Origin: Saprospiraceae bacterium
GTDB taxonomy: Bacteria > Bacteroidota > Bacteroidia > Chitinophagales > Saprospiraceae
Direction of reading: 5' to 3'
DNA: 64,000 nt
Assembly (NCBI GenBank): GCA_025055285.1
Contig: JANWXM010000001.1
Coordinates: forward strand, 186,001 to 250,000
Position numbers and translations under genes: made by a program. Position 1 is the stretch's first letter. Each line of letters opens with the position of its first letter. This document shows, piece after piece, positions 18,169-28,118 of this stretch. The notes under the pieces were generated by a model. It had not been told where the DNA came from, did not search any database, and was given only the letters and a program-made list of their open reading frames with translations.

Positions 18169-21100
18169 ATGCCTTTCAAAAAGAAAAGCAACAAAACGGA
18201 TCAAAACTTTGATAGCGTGGTCATTAGCTTGGCCGGCCCGGACGATATTTTGGAACGCAGCTATGGCGAAGTGCTTAAGCCTGAGACTATTAATTACCGC
18301 TCTTATAAGCCAGAACGCGACGGACTTTTCTGCGAACGCATTTTTGGCCCCGTGAAGGATTATGAGTGCTACTGTGGAAAGTATAAGCGCATTCGCTACA
18401 AGGGTATTGTTTGCGACCGCTGTGGCGTAGAAGTAACGGAGAAAAAGGTTCGCCGCGAACGAATGGGCCATATTAAATTGGTCGTTCCCGTCGTGCACAT
18501 CTGGTTTTTCAAGAGCCTTCCCAATAAAATTGGGTATCTACTTGGTTTGCCCTCAAAAAAGTTGGAGGCCATCATCTACTATGAGCGTTATGTAGTTATC
18601 AACCCGGGTATTAAGGCCAACGATGGCATCGCCAAGATGGATTTGTTGACCGAGGAAGAATACCTGGAAATTTTAGAAACACTGCCCAAGGACAACCAAC
18701 AGCTAGACGATTCGCACCCAGATAAGTTTGTGGCTAAAATGGGTGCAGAAGCTATTGAAATCCTCTTGCGCACTCTAGATTTAGAGGCCCTAGCAGCAGA
18801 ATTGAGGCAAGAAGCCAACTCAGAGACCAGCCAACAAAGGAAAACGGAAGCAAATAAGCGTTTGCGCGTAGTTGAGTCTTTCCGCGAGGGCCTAGAAAAC
18901 TACGGCCAGCGCCCTGAATGGATGGTTATCCACTATTTGCCCGTGATTCCGCCGGAGTTACGGCCGCTGGTTCCCTTGGATGGCGGTCGCTTTGCCTCCT
19001 CTGACTTGAATGACTTGTATCGCCGCGTTATTATTCGAAATAACCGCCTGAAGCGTTTGCTGGAGATTAAGGCTCCCGAAGTTATTCTCCGCAACGAGAA
19101 GCGAATGCTGCAAGAAGCGGTAGACTCCTTATTTGACAATTCTCGAAAGTCTAACGCTGTCAAGGCGGAGGGAGGCCGTGCGCTCAAATCTCTATCTGAT
19201 ATCCTTAAAGGTAAACAGGGACGCTTTCGCCAGAACCTATTGGGTAAGCGCGTAGACTATTCGGGACGCTCCGTGATTGTAGTGGGCCCGACACTTAAGT
19301 TGCATGAATGCGGCCTGCCCAAAGCCATGGCTGCCGAGCTGTTTAAGCCCTTTATTATTCGCAAGCTTATTGAGCGTGGCATTGTCAAGACGGTCAAGTC
19401 GGCCAAAAAACTGGTAGACCGCAAGGATCAGGTGATCTGGGAAATCCTGGAAAATATTTTACGCGGCCACCCAGTATTGCTAAACCGCGCTCCGACCCTT
19501 CACCGCTTATCCATCCAGGCCTTCCAGCCGCGCTTAATCGAGGGCAAAGCCATCCAGTTACATCCGCTAGTTTGCACAGCATTTAACGCCGATTTTGATG
19601 GCGACCAGATGGCTGTTCACGTGCCATTGAGCCATGCTGCCATATTGGAGGCCCAAGTACTCATGCTGTCGAGCCACAATATGCTTAATCCGCAAGATGG
19701 CTCACCTATTACCCTCCCCTCCCAAGACATGGTGTTGGGCCTTTATTATTTGACTAAAGAGCGCAAGTCTATTCCGGAGGATCCCGTCAAGGGGGAAGGG
19801 CGTCGTTTTTACTCCGCAGAAGAGGTGCAAATTGCCTACAACGAAGGTAAAGTAGACCTACATGCGGCAATTGAGTGTCGAGTGCCAGTGGAGGAAAACG
19901 GCGAGCTTGTTATGCGCCGAGTAAAGACTACCGTAGGACGCGTTTTGTTCAATCAGATCGTGCCTAAGGGAGTGCCTTTCATTAATGAATTGCTAACTAA
20001 GCGCAACTTAAAAGGAATCATCGCTGATATCTTGCAGCGCACTGACTTAAAGCGGACTGCAGAATTTTTGGATGGCATCAAGGAACTCGGCTTTGGTTGG
20101 GCTTTCAAAGCGGGCCTTTCCTTCAACTTAGGCGACCTTATCGTTCCCGACATCAAGAAAAGCGTACTGGAGGCTGCTCAACAAGAAGTAGATGAGGTGT
20201 GGGAAAACTACAATATGGGTCTCATCACCTACAACGAGCGATACAATCAGATTATTGACAAGTGGACGTATGCCGACAACCGCATTACCGATCGGTTGAT
20301 GCAAGAGCTGAGCCAGCATAAGCAGGGCTTCAACTCTGTATTCATGATGCTCGACTCAGGTGCACGCGGTTCTAAACAGCAGATCAAGCAGCTGTGTGGC
20401 TTGCGTGGGCTAATGGCTAAGCCGCGTAAATCGGGAGATACGGGCGGAGCTATCATTGAGAACCCGATATTGTCAAACTTTTTGGAAGGGCTATCCATTC
20501 AAGAGTACTTTATATCGACGCACGGTGCCCGCAAGGGTTTAGCTGATACGGCGCTGAAAACGGCTGATGCAGGCTACCTCACGCGTCGTTTGGTAGACGT
20601 AGCCCAGGACGTGGTTGTACGCGAAGAAGATTGCCACACCCTGCGCGGTATCGATACCTCTGCTTTGCGCGAAGGCGATAAAATCATTCAGCCGTTGTCT
20701 GAGCGCATTCGCGGGCGCTTTAGCCTTTATGACGTCTATCACCCAGAAACAGAAGAACTCCTAGTGCCGGCGGGTGAATATATCACGGATAAGATAGCCA
20801 AAATCATCGAGGATGCCGGAGTGGAAACGGTTACTATTCGCTCCGTGCTCACGTGTGAGAGCCGTCGCGGCGTATGCGCAAAATGTTATGGTAAAAACCT
20901 AGCTACAGGGCGGGTAGCTGAAATCGGCGATGCTATTGGAATCATTGCAGCGCAGTCTATTGGTGAGCCGGGAACGCAGTTGACCCTCCGTACTTTCCAT
21001 ACCGGTGGTACAGCCATGGTAGGAAAAGCAGAGAGCGAGCTTATCGCGCGACACGCCGGCGTGGTCGAGTTTGACTCCGTGCGAACGGTGAGCTCCACAG

Positions 21101-22455
21101 ATGCGGCAGGACAGCCGATAGAAGTGGTCGTCTCTCGCACGGGTGAAGTGCGCATTGTAGATCCTAAGAGTGGACGCGTCTTCTCGCAAAACTATGTTCC
21201 CTATGGCTCCACGCTTTATGTGAAAGAAGGCCAGGAAATAGACAAAGGTGTTCGCATCTGCTCGTGGGATCCCTTCAATGCAACCATCGTTAGCGAGTTT
21301 TCGGGTATTGTCAAATACATCAACCTCGAAGAAGGCGTAACTTATCGCGTAGAACGCGACGATCAGACGGGTTTCGCTGAGAAAGTAATCATAGAAAGCA
21401 AGAGTCGCCGGAAAATTCCTACCATTAGTATCATCGATCCGAAGACAGGAGAAGAAATCAAGAGCTATACCCTGCCTGTAGGATCTTATGTTGCTGTGGA
21501 GGATGGAGAAGAAATAAAGGCAGGCGGTCAAATTGTAAAGATCCCGAGGAAAATGGGTAAAATCGCCGATATCACAGGCGGCCTGCCGCGAGTGACTGAG
21601 CTATTTGAAGCCCGTACGCCTTCAAATCAGGCTATCGTGGCGGAAATTGATGGTGTCATCCTCTTTGGCCCCATTAAACGCAATAATCGCGAGTGCATCA
21701 TCGAGGCCAAAGATGGCCAGCGTCGCAAGTATTCTATTCCAGTGTCCAAGCACATTCTCGTGCAAGAGGGTGATTTTGTGCGCGCAGGTACTCCGCTGAC
21801 GGATGGTTCAGTCTCTATCAAAGACATTTTGGCCATCAAAGGGCCCTTTGCAGCGTCTTCTTACTTGGTTAATGGAGTTCAGGAAGTTTATCGCTCACAG
21901 GGTATTAACATCAACGACAAGCATATAGAAGTTATCGTTCGGCAAATGATGCGGCGAGTGCAAATCATCGACCCGGGCGATACGCATTTCCTGGCTGAAG
22001 AGTTGGTAGACCGTAACGAGTTCATTGACTACAACGACTGGATTTTCGACAAAAAATACGTCACGGACGCGGGAGATAGCACTCGCTACAAACCAGGTAT
22101 GCTCGTATCCTTGCGCCATTTACGCGAAGAGAATTCTATACTCAAGCGCAACGATAAGCGCGAAGTCCAATATCGCGATGCTATGCCGGCCACGGCTATG
22201 CCTGTCATCCTAGGAATCACGAAAGCATCGCTTGGCACAGAGTCCTGGATATCAGCAGCTTCTTTCCAAGAGACAACTAAGGTGCTGAGTGCAGCGGCTA
22301 TTGCGGCCAAGCGCGACCGACTCTTAGGTCTAAAAGAAAATGTTATCGTCGGTAAGAAGATCCCTGCCGGCACGGGAATACGAGAGTTTGAACGCTTACA
22401 AGTGGCACCTGTAGGTCAGCCCTTCCGTGGTAATGGGCGCGACCGCGAGGTTTGA
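18169..22455 (+). CDS. rpoC: DNA-directed RNA polymerase subunit beta'
   Basis: Largest polymerase subunit, 1428 residues. The N-terminal zinc site has cysteines in [20 protein letters not shown] (about 66-85). The catalytic loop NADFDGDQM binds the active-site magnesium, the bridge-helix and trigger-loop region includes [16 protein letters not shown], and the second zinc site is [13 protein letters not shown]. All look intact. Length is typical for Bacteroidota. A hairpin after the stop probably ends the operon. Confidence 0.98.
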   Translation: MPFKKKSNKTDQNFDSVVISLAGPDDILERSYGEVLKPETINYRSYKPERDGLFCERIFGPVKDYECYCGKYKRIRYKGIVCDRCGVEVTEKKVRRERMGHIKLVVPVVHIWFFKSLPNKIGYLLGLPSKKLEAIIYYERYVVINPGIKANDGIAKMDLLTEEEYLEILETLPKDNQQLDDSHPDKFVAKMGAEAIEILLRTLDLEALAAELRQEANSETSQQRKTEANKRLRVVESFREGLENYGQRPEWMVIHYLPVIPPELRPLVPLDGGRFASSDLNDLYRRVIIRNNRLKRLLEIKAPEVILRNEKRMLQEAVDSLFDNSRKSNAVKAEGGRALKSLSDILKGKQGRFRQNLLGKRVDYSGRSVIVVGPTLKLHECGLPKAMAAELFKPFIIRKLIERGIVKTVKSAKKLVDRKDQVIWEILENILRGHPVLLNRAPTLHRLSIQAFQPRLIEGKAIQLHPLVCTAFNADFDGDQMAVHVPLSHAAILEAQVLMLSSHNMLNPQDGSPITLPSQDMVLGLYYLTKERKSIPEDPVKGEGRRFYSAEEVQIAYNEGKVDLHAAIECRVPVEENGELVMRRVKTTVGRVLFNQIVPKGVPFINELLTKRNLKGIIADILQRTDLKRTAEFLDGIKELGFGWAFKAGLSFNLGDLIVPDIKKSVLEAAQQEVDEVWENYNMGLITYNERYNQIIDKWTYADNRITDRLMQELSQHKQGFNSVFMMLDSGARGSKQQIKQLCGLRGLMAKPRKSGDTGGAIIENPILSNFLEGLSIQEYFISTHGARKGLADTALKTADAGYLTRRLVDVAQDVVVREEDCHTLRGIDTSALREGDKIIQPLSERIRGRFSLYDVYHPETEELLVPAGEYITDKIAKIIEDAGVETVTIRSVLTCESRRGVCAKCYGKNLATGRVAEIGDAIGIIAAQSIGEPGTQLTLRTFHTGGTAMVGKAESELIARHAGVVEFDSVRTVSSTDAAGQPIEVVVSRTGEVRIVDPKSGRVFSQNYVPYGSTLYVKEGQEIDKGVRICSWDPFNATIVSEFSGIVKYINLEEGVTYRVERDDQTGFAEKVIIESKSRRKIPTISIIDPKTGEEIKSYTLPVGSYVAVEDGEEIKAGGQIVKIPRKMGKIADITGGLPRVTELFEARTPSNQAIVAEIDGVILFGPIKRNNRECIIEAKDGQRRKYSIPVSKHILVQEGDFVRAGTPLTDGSVSIKDILAIKGPFAASSYLVNGVQEVYRSQGININDKHIEVIVRQMMRRVQIIDPGDTHFLAEELVDRNEFIDYNDWIFDKKYVTDAGDSTRYKPGMLVSLRHLREENSILKRNDKREVQYRDAMPATAMPVILGITKASLGTESWISAASFQETTKVLSAAAIAAKRDRLLGLKENVIVGKKIPAGTGIREFERLQVAPVGQPFRGNGRDREV

Positions 22456-22486
22456 CAAACGTGAGTAAAGCCTTCGACTAGATCAA

Positions 22487-22521
22487 GGGCCCTTTCTTCG
22501 CTAGCGTCGAAGGAAGGGCCC
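22487..22521 (+). terminator. Hairpin downstream of rpoC
   Basis: A 14-bp stem with one G-U pair (22487-22500 with 22508-22521, 7-nt loop) starts 31 nt after the rpoC stop. It is very stable but lacks a strong T tract, so it may stabilise the 3' end or help termination. Confidence 0.6.
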
Positions 22522-23081
22522 ATTGTAGCTCTATTAGACAAGAAAGTAAAGGCGCGCTGCTTCAAAAAGCGGGCATTCTTGCAAAATTCTAGAAATCAGG
22601 AGCTCAGCTTCCTAATACAGCCATTTAAGAGCTTTCCCTGTTGCCGAAGGTCGTTGGCTCAATCCTGATGAGTTGAATGCTTGTGCAGGGCTTTCATTTT
22701 CAGGAGCATTGTATCTTGAGGGAAGAGATTGAACTGTTTTTAGCGATGAGCTCTGGTGCCCTGCAATAAGTAAAGAGCTGTCTTCAAGGACAGACGAAAC
22801 AGTGCGATGCATATTCCGCATTGGCTGAGTTGACTGGACTAACCTTTGGTTTTCATGTGTTTGCTCGGAAAGCCGAGCAACAGCGAGTGTAATTTTGGAA
22901 AATATAGTGAAATTTCTACTTCGAAGGTAGGCCTCTCTTCAAGAACGAGGGTAATTTTTTCTTCCTTTGGGAAGGTTATTTCCATTTTTGGCCTGATTTT
23001 TTGTGCATTCTGAGAAAATGCCCTGTTTGAATAATCCTGAGGCAATTAACATCTTTTTTGAACTTTCAACGGTATCATCCC
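22522..23081 (+). other. Gene-free stretch before the protease gene
   Basis: About 560 nt with only short, non-family-like open frames on either strand. The one visible structure is a small hairpin at 22861-22880 (8-bp stem TTGCTCGG/CCGAGCAA, 4-nt loop). I see no TAnnTTTG element close to the protease start. Confidence 0.5.
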
Positions 23082-25028
23082 ATGGTCCTGCTTTACCGGT
23101 TCTTACCCATCTTAGGTGTTTTCCTGTGCTTAAAAGGAGTGGCACAAATAAGCGAGGGAGGACTTCCGCCGAGTTTTCTGCCTGAAAATGCCGCACTGTT
23201 CACTGCTGCAGGAGCAGTTCAAGTGCTGACGTGGAAAGGACGCGACCTCAAGCAAGTGCTTAAGGAAGATGCGGCATATCCTGAACGGAGTCGGTTTGCC
23301 ATACCTGTGTCGGACGAAGTAAGCATTTCGTCGCAAAAGACCGGCCAGTGGGTAAAACTGACTAATGGCGATCGGGTGTGGCGTTGTGCAGTGCACGTTC
23401 CTGAAGCTTTAGGATTGTTACTGCTTTTTGACCGACTCGTCCTGTGGCCCGGCTGCCAGTTGTTTGCGTACTCACCAGACCACGCGTTTGTTGTTGGTGC
23501 CTACACGGAGAAAAGTTGTATGCCTTCGGGAGAATTTCTTATTGGGGTTGTGCCTGGTAGCACAGCAATGCTGGAAATGGTGGTCGCAGCAAATAGCCCT
23601 CAAGAGCCTGAGTTGCACATCAATCGGATTGACTACGTGTTTGATCCAGCAGGCCTATGGCCAGATGGTCGGCCAGAAGATTTCGGCGAATCGCTTGCAT
23701 GCAATATTAATGTGAATTGTCCCTTGGGACAGAACTGGCAGACGGAAAAACGAGGCGTAGCACGCATCCTTATGATTTTTTCCAATGGAGCAGGTTGGTG
23801 TTCTGGCTCGCTAGTGGCCAATACTGCAGGCACTGCTGAACCATATTTTTTGACTGCTTACCATTGCCAAATTATCGGCGCTAATCCGCAATTTAACTTA
23901 TGGCGTTTCGACTTTGGCTACGAGGCTCCTGGGTGTAACAATCCTTCCGCAGAGCCGCAGCGCTACTCTGTTTTAGGTTGTCAGCGGATTGCTTTTCGGG
24001 AAGAAACAGATTTTATGCTCCTCAAACTCAATGCTTTGCCTGCACAATATAAAGTTTATTTTAATGGGTGGAATCGCACACCAGCTACGAATAATCTAGT
24101 TCAAAACAGTACCTTTATTCATCATCCGAGCGGAGATATTCAGAAAATCTCACGCGATAACGATCCTGCTACGGTGTTTCCACAATCCATCAATTGGGGT
24201 GGAAATTTCGGTATTTCGCCACCAAACACCCACTGGTTGGTTGTGCCTGACCAGGGTATTTATCAGCCAGGTTCTTCAGGTTGCGTGCTTTTTGACCAGA
24301 ACAAGCGCATCGTAGGCCAGTTGCATGGCGGTAACTTAGACCCTAACACGTGTACTGTAAGCGGCTGCTGGTTTGGTCGCTTCGACCTTTCATGGGATCA
24401 AGGCTCTACGCCCAGCGCGCGCTTACGGGATTGGTTGGATCCTCTTGGCACAAGTCCGCTCACTCAAGATGGCTATGACCAACCCACTTTTGTGAGCATC
24501 AGCGGTGTAATCCGCACACATTGGGGCGTTCCCATGCCTAACGTCGTTGTTCAATTAGGCGGTGGAGCTACCGCAACCACTCGAACCGATGCTAACGGTC
24601 GTTATACCTTCAGCAACCTTGCGCCTGGGCTGAACTACACCGTGCAGCCTTCGCGCGATACTAACCCTACAAACGGAGTAACAACCCTTGACCTAAGCCT
24701 AACGAATAGACACATCTTAGCGCTAGAACCGTTTGACTCTCCGTGGAAAATCCTGGCCGCTGATGCAAACGGCAGCAACTCAGTGACCACCCTGGATTTG
24801 CTAGACACACGAAAACTTATCTTGGCCCTCACAGCGCAATTTCCCGTCGTACCTTCGTGGCGCTTCTTTCCGGCAACGACCACCTTTGCTGATCCAACGA
24901 GACCGTTCTCAGGTGGTCTGCCGGCGGGCATCCTGCAATTTTCGAATTTGCAGGAAAACGTTACAAACGCTGATTTCATCGGCGTGAAGGTGGGCGACGT
25001 CAATAACAATGCAAACCCAGGCGGATAG
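23082..25028 (+). CDS. Secreted trypsin-like serine protease with dockerin-like tail
   Basis: Predicted exported endopeptidase of 648 residues related to the lysyl endopeptidase type of the trypsin fold. It has a signal peptide (about 1-22, ending GVAQ), an N-terminal propeptide-like domain, and a catalytic domain with HIS in TAYHC, ASP in ETDFMLLKL and SER in GSSGCVLFD. A carboxypeptidase-regulatory-like beta domain (ISGVIRTHWGVPMPNV to YTFSNLAPGL) is followed by two dockerin-like segments (NGVTTLDLSLTNRHIL and NSVTTLDLLDTRKLIL). The ATG at 23082 starts the signal peptide; the TTG eight codons upstream is less likely. It ends GVKVGDVNNNANPGG with no type IX sorting domain. The last 20 nt overlap the next gene. 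Confidence 0.85.
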   Translation: MVLLYRFLPILGVFLCLKGVAQISEGGLPPSFLPENAALFTAAGAVQVLTWKGRDLKQVLKEDAAYPERSRFAIPVSDEVSISSQKTGQWVKLTNGDRVWRCAVHVPEALGLLLLFDRLVLWPGCQLFAYSPDHAFVVGAYTEKSCMPSGEFLIGVVPGSTAMLEMVVAANSPQEPELHINRIDYVFDPAGLWPDGRPEDFGESLACNINVNCPLGQNWQTEKRGVARILMIFSNGAGWCSGSLVANTAGTAEPYFLTAYHCQIIGANPQFNLWRFDFGYEAPGCNNPSAEPQRYSVLGCQRIAFREETDFMLLKLNALPAQYKVYFNGWNRTPATNNLVQNSTFIHHPSGDIQKISRDNDPATVFPQSINWGGNFGISPPNTHWLVVPDQGIYQPGSSGCVLFDQNKRIVGQLHGGNLDPNTCTVSGCWFGRFDLSWDQGSTPSARLRDWLDPLGTSPLTQDGYDQPTFVSISGVIRTHWGVPMPNVVVQLGGGATATTRTDANGRYTFSNLAPGLNYTVQPSRDTNPTNGVTTLDLSLTNRHILALEPFDSPWKILAADANGSNSVTTLDLLDTRKLILALTAQFPVVPSWRFFPATTTFADPTRPFSGGLPAGILQFSNLQENVTNADFIGVKVGDVNNNANPGG

Positions 25029-25794
25029 GCTGAAACTGACGCTTCTCGGCACCGGTACTTCGCAAGGTGTTCCCGTTATTGGATGCGAGTGTCCTGTCTG
25101 TACTTCTACGGACCCACGCGACCAACGCTTGCGTTCAGCGGCACTTCTAACCTATGGCCATACCAATATTTTGATTGACGCGGGTCCTGACCTACGTCAG
25201 CAAATGCTGCGCGCCCGCGTACGTCACTTAGATGCTATTCTACTTACCCATGAACATAATGACCATGTCATCGGTCTAGACGACGTACGGCCCTTTAACT
25301 TCAGCAGTGGCAAACCTATGGCTGTCTATGCGCAAGCGCGCGTGGCAGAGGTCGTTCGTTTCAGGTTTGCCTATGTGTTTGAAAGTCCAGGGCCCGGGTT
25401 GCCTCGCATCGAATTGCACCCTATTGATGTAAACACACCTCTCTATATCAATGGCTTGCACATCCAACCTATTGGAATCTGGCACGGCAATCTCCCCATC
25501 CTAGGTTTTCGCTTTGGTGAATTCACTTACTTGACTGATGTAAAACGCATCGAAGCGGAAGAATTAACCAAAATAAAAGGTACGCGCTTTCTAATTATCA
25601 ATGCTTTACGCCGGCGTGCACACCCTACTCACTTAACCTTGGAGGAAGCGCTTGCGCTCATTGAAGAAATCAAACCCGAACATGCGTGGCTTACTCATGT
25701 TAGCCATGAACTAGGATTAGCCCGCGATGTGAGCGCTCACTTACCACCTGGGGTATCTTTAGGCTACGACGGATTAGAAATCAGCTGCCCATGA
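25009..25794 (+). CDS. MBL-fold metal-dependent hydrolase (PhnP-like)
   Basis: A 261-residue metallo-beta-lactamase-fold enzyme with the metal motif THEHNDH (HxHxDH, about 84-90) and further ligands in GIWHGN, TYLTD and THVSHE. The N terminus LTLLGTGTSQGVPVIGC with a nearby cysteine pair (CECPVC) is the form of PhnP-like phosphodiesterases. The substrate is probably a cyclic or activated phosphodiester, by family inference only. It begins inside the end of the protease gene and its stop overlaps the next start by 4 nt (ATGA). Confidence 0.85.
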   Translation: MQTQADRLKLTLLGTGTSQGVPVIGCECPVCTSTDPRDQRLRSAALLTYGHTNILIDAGPDLRQQMLRARVRHLDAILLTHEHNDHVIGLDDVRPFNFSSGKPMAVYAQARVAEVVRFRFAYVFESPGPGLPRIELHPIDVNTPLYINGLHIQPIGIWHGNLPILGFRFGEFTYLTDVKRIEAEELTKIKGTRFLIINALRRRAHPTHLTLEEALALIEEIKPEHAWLTHVSHELGLARDVSAHLPPGVSLGYDGLEISCP

Positions 25795-26840
25795 GTCTTT
25801 TGCAGCGCTGGGTTGCTTTCTTAACGGCCCTATGGTATCTCAGCTATCATCAACTGTGTGGTGAAGGATGGATACGTTTTCAAAGTGCAAGGCAGTGGCG
25901 GCCTATGCTCTCTCCTCAACAAGAACGCCGCTGCCGCCATTACTTTCGCGGAGCCCTCTTTCTCGGAGCTATCTTTGCTGCTCAGCGCGGCTCTCTCATG
26001 TGCGCCGCTGAAAGACGCCAATTTGCCCGTCTTGCTGCCTTGGCAGCCCTATTTGACGATACAGTAGAACAAGCTGGTCGCATAATTTGCACTCAGCCGC
26101 TCGAAGAGGCTGAGATGAGTACTTGGCACAAACGGCGCTCTGCTCAGGGACTACATTCCACTCCTTTGTTTCCTCTTCATACATTCGCTCATCAGGCCGA
26201 CCCTGGAGGAACACTGCTATTCTTCCTAAAAAAGATTCGGGCTAAACTCCTAGATGCCACTGCAATACTCTTTGAGAAGACGCTGCTAAAGGTCTTTCAA
26301 TTAGAAATTCACGGCTTGGCCTGCAGCAACGTCCTGCAAAACTCGAATAAGGCAGTCGAAGTAGCTATTGAAAAAGGAGCCTATTCGGCATTACTCTTTC
26401 GCTTGCTGTTAGATCCACCACCTTCGGCAGCTGAACGCCGTTTGGCAATGGCCTTAGGTGCATTTGTGCAAGCCTGCGACGATATTTTCGACCTCTGGCA
26501 CGATGCCCACCATCACCTTTACACGCCTGCCCGTTGGTGGGCGGAAGCCGGTCGTCTCGAGCAGGTTTCCCGACACCTCGACGGGCTGTGGAAAAGTTTG
26601 GCCCAGGCCTCGCTTAATGCTCCAGCAGCCTCTCAGCGTGCTCGGCACGCAGCGTTGGTACTGGCAGGCCTATTAGGACTTTTGACTCGGTTCTGTTTGC
26701 ACCATTATCACCGCTTACTTAAAAAGCACGGAACTTTGCCGTGGCACGACCGACGGGCGATGGTGCTTGATATGGCGCGATGGAGCACTCGCCTTCGTGC
26801 CTTTTTTTTCGCCTGCAGAAACAACTTTTTCCCAACGTAA
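25791..26840 (+). CDS. Class I isoprenoid-synthase-fold-like protein
   Basis: Function unassigned. The 349 residues are almost wholly helical. They contain two acidic motifs at the spacing expected of class I terpenoid synthases: FDDTVEQ at 88-94 and QACDDIFDLWHD with DDIFD at 230-234. Between them is EKGAYSALLFR (about 194-204), placed like the basic substrate segment of prenyl enzymes. NCBI applies the label class 1 isoprenoid biosynthesis enzyme to similar-looking Bacteroidota proteins, as I remember it. The sequence is unlike IspA/IspB. It is translationally coupled to the MBL gene (4-nt overlap) and followed by gmhA after 11 nt. An inactive relative is also possible. Confidence 0.62.
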   Translation: MSLLQRWVAFLTALWYLSYHQLCGEGWIRFQSARQWRPMLSPQQERRCRHYFRGALFLGAIFAAQRGSLMCAAERRQFARLAALAALFDDTVEQAGRIICTQPLEEAEMSTWHKRRSAQGLHSTPLFPLHTFAHQADPGGTLLFFLKKIRAKLLDATAILFEKTLLKVFQLEIHGLACSNVLQNSNKAVEVAIEKGAYSALLFRLLLDPPPSAAERRLAMALGAFVQACDDIFDLWHDAHHHLYTPARWWAEAGRLEQVSRHLDGLWKSLAQASLNAPAASQRARHAALVLAGLLGLLTRFCLHHYHRLLKKHGTLPWHDRRAMVLDMARWSTRLRAFFFACRNNFFPT

Positions 26841-26851
26841 ATTCTCCACAT

Positions 26852-27463
26852 ATGGCGCAACGCTTTGATGCTGAGTATACCATTCAACAAGCTATTCAGA
26901 CGAGTCTAGCAGTCAAGGAAGCTCTCCTCCGCGATGCAGCGTTGCTTCAAAAAATTCTTCAAGCAGCTCAAATACTTCTCCAGACTTATCAGGAAGGAGG
27001 GAAAGTACTCCTGTGCGGCAATGGAGGCAGTGCTGCTGATGCTCAGCATATTGCAGCAGAGTTGTCTGGACGCTTTTACTCTGACCGGCCTCCATTGTAT
27101 GCTGAGGCCCTGCATGTCAATACTTCTTATTTAACTGCAGTAGCAAACGATTATGGTTATGAGGAGGTTTTCTCCCGCATGGTGGAGGCGGCGGGTCGGC
27201 CAGGCGATGTCTTGGTGGCCATCAGCACTTCAGGTAACTCGCCTTCTGTAGTGCGCGCGGCCCAAAAAGCCGCCGTCTTGGGCCTTCGTGTTATCGGTCT
27301 GACGGGCGCTCAAGGAGGAAAACTGGCTGCGGAAAGTTCTCTCTGTCTAAAAGTTCCTTCCTCTGATACACCGCGCATTCAAGAATGTCACATTCTCATT
27401 GGTCATATTTGGTGTGAACTTCTGGAAAAATGGCTTTTTCCAGAAGAGAGTTCGCTAAAATAA
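26852..27463 (+). CDS. gmhA: Sedoheptulose 7-phosphate isomerase GmhA-like (SIS domain)
   Basis: Converts sedoheptulose 7-phosphate to D-glycero-D-manno-heptose 7-phosphate, the first step to ADP-heptose for lipopolysaccharide core or glycans. The 203 residues contain the SIS signature LLCGNGGSAADAQHIAAELSG (given by its ends, about 52-72), VAISTSGNSPSVV and the catalytic-region histidine in QECHILIGHI. The ATG at 26852 is preferred; an upstream in-frame start at 26780 would overlap the previous gene by 61 nt. The 3' end carries an inverted repeat (27419-27446). Confidence 0.9.
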   Translation: MAQRFDAEYTIQQAIQTSLAVKEALLRDAALLQKILQAAQILLQTYQEGGKVLLCGNGGSAADAQHIAAELSGRFYSDRPPLYAEALHVNTSYLTAVANDYGYEEVFSRMVEAAGRPGDVLVAISTSGNSPSVVRAAQKAAVLGLRVIGLTGAQGGKLAAESSLCLKVPSSDTPRIQECHILIGHIWCELLEKWLFPEESSLK

Positions 27464-27485
27464 TACACATTATCTCCTGATGATG

Positions 27486-27493
27486 TAAGTTTG
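27486..27493 (+). promoter_or_regulatory. -7 element for nbaC
   Basis: TAAGTTTG matches TAnnTTTG, 46 nt upstream of the nbaC start. No convincing -33 element was seen. Confidence 0.5.
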
Positions 27494-27538
27494 CATAGCT
27501 TAATGGAATAAATTATTGGTTTAAATACTCATAGGGCT

Positions 27539-28054
27539 ATGACAATTGCAAAACCATTTAACCTTCAAAAATGGATCGAGGAGAATCGCCATTTGCTACG
27601 ACCTCCGGTAGGTAACAAACAGCTGTATGTGGGTAATGAGGACTTCATCGTCATGATTGTCGGTGGGCCGAATGGCCGAAAAGATTACCATTGGGAAGAA
27701 GGCGAAGAATGGTTTTATCAACTGAAGGGCGATATTCAACTCAAGATTATTAACGAGGAGGGGCGTCCGGAGATCATTGACATTCGCGAAGGAGAGATGT
27801 TCTTACTGCCTGCCCGTGTACCGCATTCGCCTCAACGGCCCGCTGATACAATTGGTCTTGTAATTGAGCGCACGCGTCGGCCAGGTGAGCTAGATAAGCT
27901 CATGTGGTTTTGTGAAAATTGCGGAGAGCTCTTGCACGAGGCTAGTTTTCCTCTGAAAGATATCGGTACCCAGATTAAGGCAGCAATTGAATCGTTCAAA
28001 GAAGACCTCGCCGCTCGCACGTGCCGAAAGTGCGGGGAAGTAATGGTGCTATGA
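27539..28054 (+). CDS. nbaC: 3-hydroxyanthranilate 3,4-dioxygenase
   Basis: Cupin non-heme iron dioxygenase that opens 3-hydroxyanthranilate on the kynurenine route to quinolinate and NAD. The 171 residues show metal ligands in KDYHWEEGEEWFYQL and the late histidine in LPARVPHSPQRP, plus the C-terminal rubredoxin-like metal site CENCG...CRKCG that is typical of the bacterial enzyme. No other kynurenine-pathway gene is nearby, so the rest must be elsewhere. It has its own likely promoter. Confidence 0.93.
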   Translation: MTIAKPFNLQKWIEENRHLLRPPVGNKQLYVGNEDFIVMIVGGPNGRKDYHWEEGEEWFYQLKGDIQLKIINEEGRPEIIDIREGEMFLLPARVPHSPQRPADTIGLVIERTRRPGELDKLMWFCENCGELLHEASFPLKDIGTQIKAAIESFKEDLAARTCRKCGEVMVL

Positions 28055-28118
28055 GGGTCGTGAGCTTCGAACAATAAGCCACAAGGGAGGGAGAAATTTT
28101 TGACGAGTGCGCACAGAG

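Noticed and set aside
22612-23045. Short minus-strand frames between rpoC and the protease gene
   Set aside because: No recognisable domain, no promoter and no conserved-looking pattern.
26780-26851. Earlier start for gmhA inside the isoprenoid-like gene
   Set aside because: Would overlap the preceding gene by 61 nt, and the ATG at 26852 gives the usual family length.
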